DNA from: Vicinamibacteria bacterium
GTDB taxonomy: Bacteria > Acidobacteriota > Vicinamibacteria > Fen-336 > JAGNNV01
Assembly (NCBI GenBank): GCA_019694155.1
Contig: JAIBCN010000059.1
Coordinates: forward strand, 1-58,300
Length of the DNA: 58,300 bases
Direction of reading: 5' to 3'
In this document: positions 34,800-43,025 of the stretch, in pieces
Layout of the letters: each line of letters opens with the position of its first letter
How positions within the stretch are numbered: the first letter of the stretch is position 1
The notes under the pieces: generated by a model
What the model saw: the letters and a program-made list of their open reading frames with translations, nothing else
The model's database searches: none
Told to the model about the DNA's origin: nothing
Translations under genes and position numbers: made by a program

Positions 34800-35324
34800 T
34801 CAGGGCGCTTTTCTAGCCCGTCCGATGCGAATCTGGATGCCCGCTCCCCAGTGGTAGAGCCAGTCGTCGCCGGAAGGCCGGTCCTCGAGCCTCTTGGAAA
34901 CGCCCAGGGTGAAGCGCACGAAGGACACGGAGAGGCCGCCTTCCACTCCAAGGCAGGTCGAGTTCGGGGAGGCGCTCCGAGGTTCGTCCCAGGAACGGCT
35001 GACGATGGCTTTGAGGTCCGCAAGGACGCGGACGGACTTCTCCTCGGTCAGGATCACCACCGACCTTCCGATCCCGAACGTGCCCGCTCCTCGGCCGGCC
35101 GTGGCCTCCACCATGATCCCCGAACCCATGGCGAACCCTTCGGTTCCCGCTCCCGGGACGTCCTCCCCGAACGACAGGCCGAGGTGGGCGGCCGCGCGCT
35201 CGGGTGACCCGAATGAGATCCCCCAGTAGGGGAACGCTCCGGCCTGCGCAACCGCGGGCCACAAGAGGACGGCGGCGAGGACGATGAGAGGCCGGGTGAA
35301 GGAACGCCCCTTGGTGTGCATCAT
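34800..35324 (-). CDS. Exported protein of unknown function, predicted small beta-barrel
   Basis: A 174-aa protein that I do not recognise. It has a signal peptide (about 8-29, ending PAVAQAG). The remainder alternates hydrophobic and polar residues, with several Gly-rich strands (GISFGSPERAAAHLGLSFG, GAGIQIRIGRA), which suits a small outer-membrane barrel or a beta-rich secreted protein. The start may be either of two consecutive ATGs (35324 or 35321). It follows the phosphodiesterase-like gene by 43 bp on the same strand and may be co-transcribed. A proline- and glycine-containing C-terminus ends RKAP instead of the aromatic residue typical of barrels. Confidence 0.7.
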   Translation of the reverse strand: MMHTKGRSFTRPLIVLAAVLLWPAVAQAGAFPYWGISFGSPERAAAHLGLSFGEDVPGAGTEGFAMGSGIMVEATAGRGAGTFGIGRSVVILTEEKSVRVLADLKAIVSRSWDEPRSASPNSTCLGVEGGLSVSFVRFTLGVSKRLEDRPSGDDWLYHWGAGIQIRIGRARKAP

Positions 35325-35367
35325 GCCCGGGTAACGCCGAAGTCGACGAGCGGGTTCCCTGCGCGCC

Positions 35368-37035
35368 CTACGACCTAACGGACGCCTCGCTTCCACCCGG
35401 CGCCAGGCGCGATCGCGAGGCGCGGACCTCCATTATTCCGAACCCGGCCATCAGCAGGAGGCCGGTGACGGAAGTGGAGAAGGTCGCAAGGGTCAGGGAG
35501 AAGGATTCCACGAGGCGATCCGGGCCGGGCAGGGTGAGGGGCGCCAGCAGGTCGAAGCGCCACCACCAGCAGACCGTGACCATCGCGAGGGCGGCGGAGA
35601 GCAGCAGGCCCATGGCTCCCGCGCTATCCACCGCCCAGTCGGCCTTCGGGCGGCGGACGAATATGCGGCCGGTGAGGGCGGCCGTGAAGGCGGCGACGAC
35701 GGTCAGGGCGGCGGCGAGCGTCATGATGCGCAGGAAGAATGGCACGAGCATCTCGTCGTAATTGATCGCGGAGAATGACTGCGGGGGAATCCGCGATCCG
35801 ATGGGACCGAAGAGGGCCAGAACACCCACGATCGCGCCCGCCCAGAGCCCGAGGCGGCTCGCCCGGGCGAGGCGAACCACGACGAGAGCGATGGCGGCGA
35901 TTCCCGCGCAGGCGAGGATGAGGGCCGGGAAGATCGCGGCCTTGCGGCGCTCGCGCTGCGCGAAAGCGAGGCTCGCGAAGTCGCTGCCGGAGCTCATGGC
36001 CGCGGTCACGCCCAGCCGCTCGCTCACCGACCGTTCGAAAGCCGCGTGCTGCGCCTCCGCGGCGGCGTGGATCGAGGCCCGGCCGCTCTCGTCGAGAGCG
36101 AGTGCCGACTCGATAGGAGCGCCCTCGCTCGCAGTGGGGAGAGGAGCGCCGAGGAGGACGGCGATGGTCGGGGCGATATCGGCCTGGCTTGCCTTCACGA
36201 TGGCGCCGGGCCTGATTCCAGCACCCGCCATCACGATGGGAATCGCCAGAACCTGCGCCTCCTCGCCTCCATGGCCGCCTGCATCCCGGTGGCCGTGATC
36301 GGCGGTGACGATGAGCGTCTCCCGCGACAGGTCGAGCCGGCCCAGGAGTGCGGCGAGCACGGGATCGGTGCGCTGCACCTCGGCGAGGTACTCGGGTGAG
36401 GCTCCCCCGTATTCGTGCGCCGCGAAGTCGGTCGAGATGATGTCCGCTATCCGCAGCATCGCGGGCTCCTGCATCACGAAGGCGATCCCCGCCTCCTGGG
36501 ACGCTCGCACTTCTCCGACCTGACGGACGAAGGCGCCCGGTCCTTCCTTCCCTTCGCCCGCGCGATACACGCCGCAGGCCTCGATGTCCTTGCCGAAAAG
36601 CCCGGGCCAGATCTTCGATCCTGCGATCCGGCAGCGCCCTCCGAGCGCGCCCACGCGGCGGATGATGTTGTCGAGCGGGATCATGCGCTTTTGCCGGTTG
36701 GTGGTGACTCCGTGGATCGCGGGATACGCGCCCACCGCGATCGTGGCGCGACCCGGGCGCGAGAAAGACGGTGTGCCGACCGTGCCTTCGATATCAGCAC
36801 CTCTGGCCCGAAGCGCGTTCAGCGTCTCCATGCGACGCGATGCGTCCAGCCTCAGCCCATCGACGAGCAGGACGGTGACGCCCGCGCTGAGAGGCGCTCC
36901 CGTGGCCGCGGAAGGCTGAGCAAACGAGAAGCCGGGGTCGAAGTTCAAGACCCAGTCCCACATCCTCGAGCCAAAGGAGGCGGCGCCGAGCGCCGTCAGG
37001 AGGAGGCCGATGACGAGACCGGTTCGGTGCTTCAT
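35368..37035 (-). CDS. Alkaline-phosphatase-superfamily membrane phosphodiesterase
   Basis: A 555-aa protein with an N-terminal membrane anchor (about 5-27), a periplasmic type I phosphodiesterase/nucleotide-pyrophosphatase-like domain (about 50-360) and four or five C-terminal membrane helices (about 390-540). Metal and nucleophile motifs are LLVDGLRLDAS, TPSFSRPGRATIAVG, STDFAAHEYGG and VTADHGHRDAGGHGGEE. The design resembles PglZ-like and phosphoethanolamine or GPI-type transferases, in which the membrane part holds a lipid. The substrate is unknown. The frame is open further upstream, but the ATG before MKHRTG gives the anchor the normal position. Confidence 0.82.
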   Translation of the reverse strand: MKHRTGLVIGLLLTALGAASFGSRMWDWVLNFDPGFSFAQPSAATGAPLSAGVTVLLVDGLRLDASRRMETLNALRARGADIEGTVGTPSFSRPGRATIAVGAYPAIHGVTTNRQKRMIPLDNIIRRVGALGGRCRIAGSKIWPGLFGKDIEACGVYRAGEGKEGPGAFVRQVGEVRASQEAGIAFVMQEPAMLRIADIISTDFAAHEYGGASPEYLAEVQRTDPVLAALLGRLDLSRETLIVTADHGHRDAGGHGGEEAQVLAIPIVMAGAGIRPGAIVKASQADIAPTIAVLLGAPLPTASEGAPIESALALDESGRASIHAAAEAQHAAFERSVSERLGVTAAMSSGSDFASLAFAQRERRKAAIFPALILACAGIAAIALVVVRLARASRLGLWAGAIVGVLALFGPIGSRIPPQSFSAINYDEMLVPFFLRIMTLAAALTVVAAFTAALTGRIFVRRPKADWAVDSAGAMGLLLSAALAMVTVCWWWRFDLLAPLTLPGPDRLVESFSLTLATFSTSVTGLLLMAGFGIMEVRASRSRLAPGGSEASVRS

Positions 37036-37136
37036 CGCCCATATTGTCGCAGGACGGCAGTTGAAGCGTCGCCTCCGGTCCGTCGCCGTGTCGGTCCTTC
37101 CTTGAAGGTTCAGGGGGAAGCAACGCTTGCACACGA

Positions 37137-37155
37137 AATGCACTACAAATGCATT
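37137..37155. promoter_or_regulatory. Inverted repeat AATGCA-N7-TGCATT
   Basis: Six-base arms about 125 bp upstream of the -24 element fit an enhancer position. The short arms make chance a real possibility. Confidence 0.35.
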
Positions 37156-37280
37156 CTGACGACAGGTCGATGGGTTGAATCCACCGACTCGATGGCCTGC
37201 TTCAACGATATGGAGTCGAGGCGGTTGATTCCATTCGCATAGGTCATTGCACCGATTCAGCTTAAGACTTTCTCAAGGTC

Positions 37281-37296
37281 TGGCCTGGGTCTTGCT
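37281..37296 (+). promoter_or_regulatory. Sigma-54 promoter match for TonB receptor 2
   Basis: TGGCCT, 5 nt, TTGCT, with the invariant GG and GC at correct spacing. The expected transcript start is near 37307, about 43 nt before the ATG. Confidence 0.6.
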
Positions 37297-37349
37297 CTTG
37301 TATGCCAATGAGTCAATGAACACCGCAACTATTTCAGGAGATTGATGAA

Positions 37350-40300
37350 ATGACACACATAACGAGAGTCCTGTCGCGTTTCGCGACGGTCCTGGCCCTG
37401 ATCGGGCTCGCCTCCCTCGCCTCGGCCCAGATGACCCGCGGCAGCCTCGGCGGCACCGTTCGGGATGACACGGGCGGCGTCCTGCCCGGGGTGAGCGTGA
37501 CGATCACCAACGAAGCCACCGGCCTCGTCCGCACCGTCGTGACGAACGCGGAAGGCTTCTACCGGGCGCCCGCCCTGGAGCCCGGAAAGTACACGGTCGC
37601 TGTCCAGCTCGCCGGGTTCCGGCGCCTCGAGCGCACCGCGGTGCAGGTCCTCACCAACCAGGAAACCACGTTCAACGCTGAGCTGAAGGTGGGCGGCCTC
37701 ACCGACACCATCGTGGTCGAGGACGTGCGGGGCGAGATCGAACTCAACAAGACGAACCCCAATCTGGCCATGACCGCCACCTCGCGCATGGCCGTCGAGC
37801 TGCCGCTTCCCGGCCGCAACATCAACAACCTCGCGCTGCTCGGACCCAACACCTTCACGGCTCCCGGGTCCACCGGCATCTCCGCCAACGGCAACCGCGC
37901 GCGCAACAACAACTTCATGATCGACGGCACGGACAACAACGACCTGTCCGTCACCATCCAGACCACTCCCGTCCTTCCCGAAGAAGTCGCTGAGTACCAG
38001 AGCGGCACCGCCAGCTTCTCGGCCGAGTTCGGCCGCAACTCCGGAGCCCAGATCAACGTCATCACCCGTTCGGGCACGAACAGCTTCAAGGGCGAGGTTT
38101 GGGACTATTACCGCTCCGCCGGCCTCAACTCGCTCGACAACCTCGAGAAGGCGAGCGGCCTGACCGAACCCACCAAGTTCGTTCGTCATCAGGCGGGCTT
38201 CTCGGTCGGGGGTCCGCTGGTCAAGAACAAGACCTTCTTCTTCGGCCTGTTCCAGCGCGATTCGAACAGAACAGGCGAGACTCTGGGCGCCACCGTGAGA
38301 GTGCCCACACCCGCCGGCTACGCGGCGCTGCAGAATGTCCCGCTGCGCGCCGGTCAGAGCGCGGCCAGCCGTCAGGCCGTGCTCCAGCGCCTCTCTTTCC
38401 TGCAAGGCCTCTATTCCAAGAACCCGGTGTTCCGCAATGTCTCGAACCAGACCGTCAACGGGGTGGCCATCGAGACCGCTCAGGTGAACTTTGGCCGTTT
38501 CACCCCGAACACCACCTACAAGTACACGGGCCGGATTGACCACCAGCTCGCGGTCAAGGACAACCTGACGCTGCGCTACTCGCTCAACCGTCCCGACACC
38601 ATGAACAACGCGTCAAACACCCAGTTCGCCGACCTGTTCGCGGGGAACACCTCGACGCGGGATCACAACGCTTCACTCTCCCACACCCACATCTTCGGCC
38701 CGAACTCCCTGAACGAGTTCCGCGCTTCCTATGTGCGGCGCGACCTTCAATTCCCGGAAAACGACCCCAACTCGCCGAGCGCGACCATCACGGGCCTGTT
38801 CACCATCGGCGGCCTCAACAACTTCCCGCAGGGCCGGGTGCAGAACTCGTTCCAGTTCACGAACAGCACCTCGGTCATGCGCGGACGCCACTCGTTCAAG
38901 TTCGGAGCCGACGTCCGCTACAACAAGCTCGACAACCAGGCGGCCTTCGACTCGAAGGGCACCTTCACCTTCGGAAGCCTCGAGAACTACATGAACAACC
39001 TCGCCACCACGTACAACCAGGCGCTGCAGACCGCGAGCTTCCTGGCCAAGCAGTGGCAGTGGTTCTTCTACGCCCAGGACGACTTCCGCATCAGCCCCGA
39101 CTTCACGGTCAACCTCGGCGTGCGCTACGAGCTCTCCACCGTTCCCCTCGGCTTCTTCGGAGCCACCGACGCGGAGAGCCTGAACGCCCTCGTGCCGCCC
39201 CCGGTCAAGCGGGACATGAACAACGTGGCGCCCCGCGTGGGCTTCGCCTGGAGCCCGCGATCGAGCGGCTTCTTCGGAGACGGCAAGACCTCCATCCGCG
39301 GCGGGTACGGCATCGGCTATGACGTGCTCTTCTACAACCTGCTCACCGTGAACGCCTCGAACTACCCGCGCGTGGTGGTGGTGACGCAGAACAACGCCCT
39401 CGACGTGTATCCCAACAAGACCACGGCGAGCGGCGCCGCCACCTTCAATCCCCTCGCCGGCTACGTGAACTCCGCGGAGAACGCGCAGAACCCGCTCACC
39501 CACTTCTACAGCCTCTCCATGCAGCGTGAGGTGGGCCGCGACTACGTGTTCCAGATCGGCTACACGGGCAGCACCGGCCGCCACGGCGTCAACCAGCAGC
39601 AGATGAACCCGGCGATCCTCACCGAGGCGCAGGCCGCGCTCGTGCGCTCCACCGGCAGCCAGACCGCCATTCCGACGGTGCAACAGCGGCGGCTCTTCCC
39701 GCAGTTCGGCTCGCGGACCGTTATCCCCTCGGACCTCGGGCCGGGAGGCAACGACGCGCAGGCGAAGTCGCAGTATCACGCGATGTTCGTGCAGGTGAAC
39801 AAGAAGATGTCGCACGGCATCCAGGCCGGGCTCTCGTACACCCTTTCGCGCCTGAAGAGCAACAACGACGAGTCCCTCGGCGTCGCCGACATCACGGGCA
39901 GCGCGTCTCAGGTTCCTCAGGACTACTTCGACATTTCGTCCGAGTACGGCCTTTCCGTGTTCGACCGCACCCATCGCCTGGTCGTCCACTACATGTGGGA
40001 GATCCCGAGCCCCAAGTCGGGCTTCCTGAAGCAGGTGATCGGCGGATGGCAGGTGTCGGGTATCACCGCCTTCCAGTCGGGCCAGCCCTTCACCGTGGTC
40101 ACCGGCCAGGACACGAACGGCAACGGCTCGGCGGGCGGCGATCGGCCGAACCTCACCGGATCGGGCTCCTTCGACTGGGATTCCGAGCACAAGGGCTTCA
40201 CAAACAACGGCTACTACACGGTGCCTCGCACCGCGAGCGGCGCCGTGCTCCCCTTCAGCCTCGGCAACGGCAACGGTCTGAAGACAGCGCATCGGGCTGC

Positions 40301-40505
40301 CTCGTTCTGGAACACCGACCTCTCGCTCGCGAAGAACTTCAACATCCGAAGGACTCGCCTGAACCTCCGCATCGACGCGTTGAACGTGTTCGACCAGGAC
40401 AACTACGGCGTCCCCGTCACCAGCATGTCGAGCGCCGACTTCGGCAAGAACCTGAACAACTGGGGCAACCGCTCTCTGACCCTGAGCGGCAAGGTCTCCT
40501 TCTAG
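37350..40505 (+). CDS. TonB-dependent receptor with carboxypeptidase-regulatory domain (Oar-like)
   Basis: A 1051-aa outer-membrane receptor. A signal peptide (about 1-26) precedes a carboxypeptidase-regulatory domain (about 28-115, GTVRDDTGGVLPGVSVTITN), a plug (about 130-235, NNNFMIDGTDNNDLS and EVAEYQSGTASFSAEFGRNSG) and a large barrel ending SGKVSF. The start has CAGGAG before it. Codon use and family match those of the receptor at 28527-31370, but the two are diverged in sequence and differently regulated. This one has a sigma-54 promoter match, while the first has a sigma-70 type plus operator. Substrate unknown. Confidence 0.94.
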   Translation: MTHITRVLSRFATVLALIGLASLASAQMTRGSLGGTVRDDTGGVLPGVSVTITNEATGLVRTVVTNAEGFYRAPALEPGKYTVAVQLAGFRRLERTAVQVLTNQETTFNAELKVGGLTDTIVVEDVRGEIELNKTNPNLAMTATSRMAVELPLPGRNINNLALLGPNTFTAPGSTGISANGNRARNNNFMIDGTDNNDLSVTIQTTPVLPEEVAEYQSGTASFSAEFGRNSGAQINVITRSGTNSFKGEVWDYYRSAGLNSLDNLEKASGLTEPTKFVRHQAGFSVGGPLVKNKTFFFGLFQRDSNRTGETLGATVRVPTPAGYAALQNVPLRAGQSAASRQAVLQRLSFLQGLYSKNPVFRNVSNQTVNGVAIETAQVNFGRFTPNTTYKYTGRIDHQLAVKDNLTLRYSLNRPDTMNNASNTQFADLFAGNTSTRDHNASLSHTHIFGPNSLNEFRASYVRRDLQFPENDPNSPSATITGLFTIGGLNNFPQGRVQNSFQFTNSTSVMRGRHSFKFGADVRYNKLDNQAAFDSKGTFTFGSLENYMNNLATTYNQALQTASFLAKQWQWFFYAQDDFRISPDFTVNLGVRYELSTVPLGFFGATDAESLNALVPPPVKRDMNNVAPRVGFAWSPRSSGFFGDGKTSIRGGYGIGYDVLFYNLLTVNASNYPRVVVVTQNNALDVYPNKTTASGAATFNPLAGYVNSAENAQNPLTHFYSLSMQREVGRDYVFQIGYTGSTGRHGVNQQQMNPAILTEAQAALVRSTGSQTAIPTVQQRRLFPQFGSRTVIPSDLGPGGNDAQAKSQYHAMFVQVNKKMSHGIQAGLSYTLSRLKSNNDESLGVADITGSASQVPQDYFDISSEYGLSVFDRTHRLVVHYMWEIPSPKSGFLKQVIGGWQVSGITAFQSGQPFTVVTGQDTNGNGSAGGDRPNLTGSGSFDWDSEHKGFTNNGYYTVPRTASGAVLPFSLGNGNGLKTAHRAASFWNTDLSLAKNFNIRRTRLNLRIDALNVFDQDNYGVPVTSMSSADFGKNLNNWGNRSLTLSGKVSF

Positions 40506-40528
40506 TTCCGCCCGAAGACGTTCCGAAG

Positions 40529-40562
40529 GCCCCGGGGGTTGTCCCCGGGGCTTTCTTCTTTC
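40529..40562 (+). terminator. Rho-independent terminator after TonB receptor 2
   Basis: GCCCCGGGG and CCCCGGGGC form a 9-bp stem plus one wobble pair with a TTG loop, followed by TTTCTTCTTT. Confidence 0.9.
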
Positions 40563-40600
40563 GGGCAGTCCACGGACAGTAAGGTGCGGGGTTCCAAGCG

Positions 40601-41383
40601 ATGCCCCGCCCTTTCGGTCAGCACTTTCTCCGCCCCGAGCCCGCGCACGACCTCGTCGATCTGATCGATCCGCGGCCCGAAGACACCTTCCTCGAGATCG
40701 GCCCGGGCGCGCTCGCCATCACGTCCCTCCTCGCCGCACGATGCCGGGCCGTGGTGGCAATCGAAATAGACCGGCGGCTCGTCGAGGAACTGAAGGGCCG
40801 GGCGCCTTCGAACGTCACCGTCATCGAGGGGGATGCCCTCGAAATGGACTATCGAAGCCTGGTTCCGAAGGGCTCGCGCCTCGCCGGGAATCTGCCCTAC
40901 GCCATTTCGAGCCCGCTCCTCCGCCGCTTCCTCGACCACCGCGACTATTTCACCGACGCCCATCTCATGCTCCAGAAGGAGGTCGCGGAGCGGGTCGCCT
41001 CACCTCCCGGATCAAAGGCCTACGGCATTCTCTCGGTTTTCTACGCCCTGTGGGCGGATGTCTCGATCGTCCAGCGTCTAAAGCCCCGTGACTTCAACCC
41101 TCCGCCCAAGGTCGACTCGGCGGTCATCCGATGCCGGTTTCTGCGCGGCCCCCGCCATCCCGTCCAGAGCGTCCCCGCCCTCGAAGCGCTGGTCCGGGCG
41201 TCCTTCACCCAGAGACGGCGTACGATTGAAAATAATCTTAGACTTAGGTATCCTGACCTCAAGCATTACTTTAAGTTGGCCGGAATCTCGGAAGTCCGTA
41301 GAGCTGAAACACTTACGGTCGCCGAATTCGCCCGGCTGGCCGAAGTATTGCCCGCACCCGTAGACCTCGCGAAGACCCCTTGA
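40601..41383 (+). CDS. rsmA: 16S rRNA dimethyladenosine transferase KsgA/RsmA
   Basis: A 260-aa methyltransferase that dimethylates two adjacent adenines near the 3' end of 16S rRNA during small-subunit maturation. Motifs in order are GQHFLRPE, the SAM site LEIGPGALAI, IEIDRRL, GDALEMDY, the catalytic NLPYAISSPLL and FNPPPKVDSAVI. Length is normal. Its TGA overlaps the TTG start of RNase J. Codons 207 to about 230 (41220-41290) are strikingly AT-rich with rare codons (AGA, AAT, CTT, TTG), unlike the rest of the gene, and contain a promoter match. Confidence 0.97.
   Translation: MPRPFGQHFLRPEPAHDLVDLIDPRPEDTFLEIGPGALAITSLLAARCRAVVAIEIDRRLVEELKGRAPSNVTVIEGDALEMDYRSLVPKGSRLAGNLPYAISSPLLRRFLDHRDYFTDAHLMLQKEVAERVASPPGSKAYGILSVFYALWADVSIVQRLKPRDFNPPPKVDSAVIRCRFLRGPRHPVQSVPALEALVRASFTQRRRTIENNLRLRYPDLKHYFKLAGISEVRRAETLTVAEFARLAEVLPAPVDLAKTP
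41226..41254 (+). promoter_or_regulatory. Internal sigma-70 promoter for RNase J
   Basis: TTGAAA (41226-41231), a 17-nt spacer and TATCCT (41249-41254) lie in an AT-rich patch inside the 3' end of rsmA. Transcription would begin near 41261, about 120 nt before the RNase J start. Confidence 0.5.
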
Positions 41384-43020
41384 ACTCCGATCTCCGAATC
41401 ACGCCGATTGGGGGACTGGGCGAGTTCGGCATGAACTCGCTTCTCCTTCAGACGGGCGAGGATCGCCTGCTCATTGACGCGGGGCAGATGTTCCCGGAGT
41501 GGGACAACGGGGTCGAGCGGATGGTGCCCGACTATGGCCGGCTCGGATCGGGCCGCCTGCACGCGATCCTCCTCACTCACGGGCACGAGGACCACATCGG
41601 GTCGCTGCCTCAGGCGCTGGAGTGGTCGCGGGCGCCCGTGTACGGCACGCGCTTCACTCTCGGCCTCGCCGGCCGGAGCCTCGCCGAAGCGGGCATCGAA
41701 GGCGATCTGAGGACCATCGAGCCCGGCGTCGTCATCGAGGCCGGGCCTTTCCGCGTGCACTCGCTTCCCGTGGCCCACTCCACCCCGGGCTCCGTCGCCT
41801 TCGTCATCGAGTGCGGCGGCCTCGTGATCCTCCACACCGGCGACTTCAAGCTCGCGAAGACCGCCCCCGCCGCGGACCGCACGAACCTCGAGGCCTTCGC
41901 GGCGTGGGGCCGGCGCGGCGTCGACCTCATGTTCGGCGACTCCACGGGCGCGGAGACCCCCGGGGTCACCGGCCACGAAGACGACGTCATTCCCGGGATC
42001 GAAGCGGTGTTCGACGAAGCGGAAGGCCGCGTCATCGCCACCTGTTTCTCGTCCTCCATCCCCCGCATCGAGCGCATCGCACGGATCGGCGGAGCGCGGG
42101 GACGCAAGGTGACCTTCGCGGGCCGGCGCATCACCGAAAACGCCACCCTCGCCAAAGACCTCGGGCACCTCACCCTCGACGCCGAGGTGCTGATGCTCGA
42201 CGACGCAGTCACCGGCACGACTCCTTCGCGTCAGATGCTCGTGTTCGCCGCGGGCTCGCAGGCCGAGCCGCGATCGGCCCTGGCGCGCATGGCTTCGGGC
42301 CAGCACCCGCTGGTGAAGATAGAGCGCGGCGACCTCGTCCTCTTCTCCTCGCGCGTCATCCCGGGCCGGGATCGCATCGTCTCGCGCATGATGGCGAAGC
42401 TCATCCGCGCGGGCGCCCGCGTGGTCCACGGCGGATGCGCTCACGTCCACGTCTCCGGCCACGCCGCCCAGGACGAACTGAACGAACTCGTGAAGCTCGT
42501 CCGTCCTTCGATCTTCGTGCCCATCCACGGCGAGCTCCGGATGCTCGCGGCCCATGCCCGGCTCGTGGAATCGGCGCTTCAGGGCGACGTGAAGGTCCAC
42601 GTCATAGAGAACGGCGATGTCCTGCTGGTCAGCGATGCCGGCGCGCGGCTCGTGGACCGTGTCGAGATTCCCAGGCGCTGCATCGGCGCCGGCCTCTCCG
42701 GCGACCTCTCCGACGACCTGCTGGGCGAGCGTCATCGGCTGTCCACCGCAGGTTTCGTGAGCCCCATCGTCTTCGTCTCCGCGACGAACGGCAAGTGGGC
42801 GAGGCCCTGCGAGCTCGTCACCCGCGGGTTTCTCGATGGCAGCGCCGGCGATTCCATCGTGGCGGAGATCCGCGATACCGTGAATGCCACCGTCCGCGAA
42901 TGGGCGACGGACACCTCTCCCAAGGGACTTCGCGCCACCATCGAGACCGACGTGACGAGACTCCTCAAGCGCCGGTTCCAGCTGCGGCCCGTGGTCGCGC
43001 CCGTGCTGGTGGAGATCTGA
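41380..43020 (+). CDS. rnj: Ribonuclease J
   Basis: A 546-aa metallo-beta-lactamase-fold RNase that combines endonuclease and 5'-to-3' exonuclease activity in mRNA decay and rRNA maturation. The metal site is THGHEDHIG, followed by PVAHSTPGS, HTGDFKL and the beta-CASP parts FSSSIPRIERI and HVSGHAAQDEL. A C-terminal domain of about 100 residues completes the length. The TTG start overlaps the rsmA stop (TTGA), so translation is coupled. FtsK follows 5 bp later. The family is firm; J1 and J2 cannot be separated here. Confidence 0.95.
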   Translation: MNSDLRITPIGGLGEFGMNSLLLQTGEDRLLIDAGQMFPEWDNGVERMVPDYGRLGSGRLHAILLTHGHEDHIGSLPQALEWSRAPVYGTRFTLGLAGRSLAEAGIEGDLRTIEPGVVIEAGPFRVHSLPVAHSTPGSVAFVIECGGLVILHTGDFKLAKTAPAADRTNLEAFAAWGRRGVDLMFGDSTGAETPGVTGHEDDVIPGIEAVFDEAEGRVIATCFSSSIPRIERIARIGGARGRKVTFAGRRITENATLAKDLGHLTLDAEVLMLDDAVTGTTPSRQMLVFAAGSQAEPRSALARMASGQHPLVKIERGDLVLFSSRVIPGRDRIVSRMMAKLIRAGARVVHGGCAHVHVSGHAAQDELNELVKLVRPSIFVPIHGELRMLAAHARLVESALQGDVKVHVIENGDVLLVSDAGARLVDRVEIPRRCIGAGLSGDLSDDLLGERHRLSTAGFVSPIVFVSATNGKWARPCELVTRGFLDGSAGDSIVAEIRDTVNATVREWATDTSPKGLRATIETDVTRLLKRRFQLRPVVAPVLVEI

Positions 43021-43025
43021 CCGCC

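Larger units (their letters stand above)
37036..37349. other. Intergenic regulatory region upstream of TonB receptor 2
   Basis: This 314-bp divergent region is more AT-rich than its surroundings and has no supported gene. It contains an inverted repeat (AATGCA, 7 nt, TGCATT at 37137-37155), a sigma-54 promoter match at 37281-37296, and the CAGGAG ribosome site of the receptor. Confidence 0.7.
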
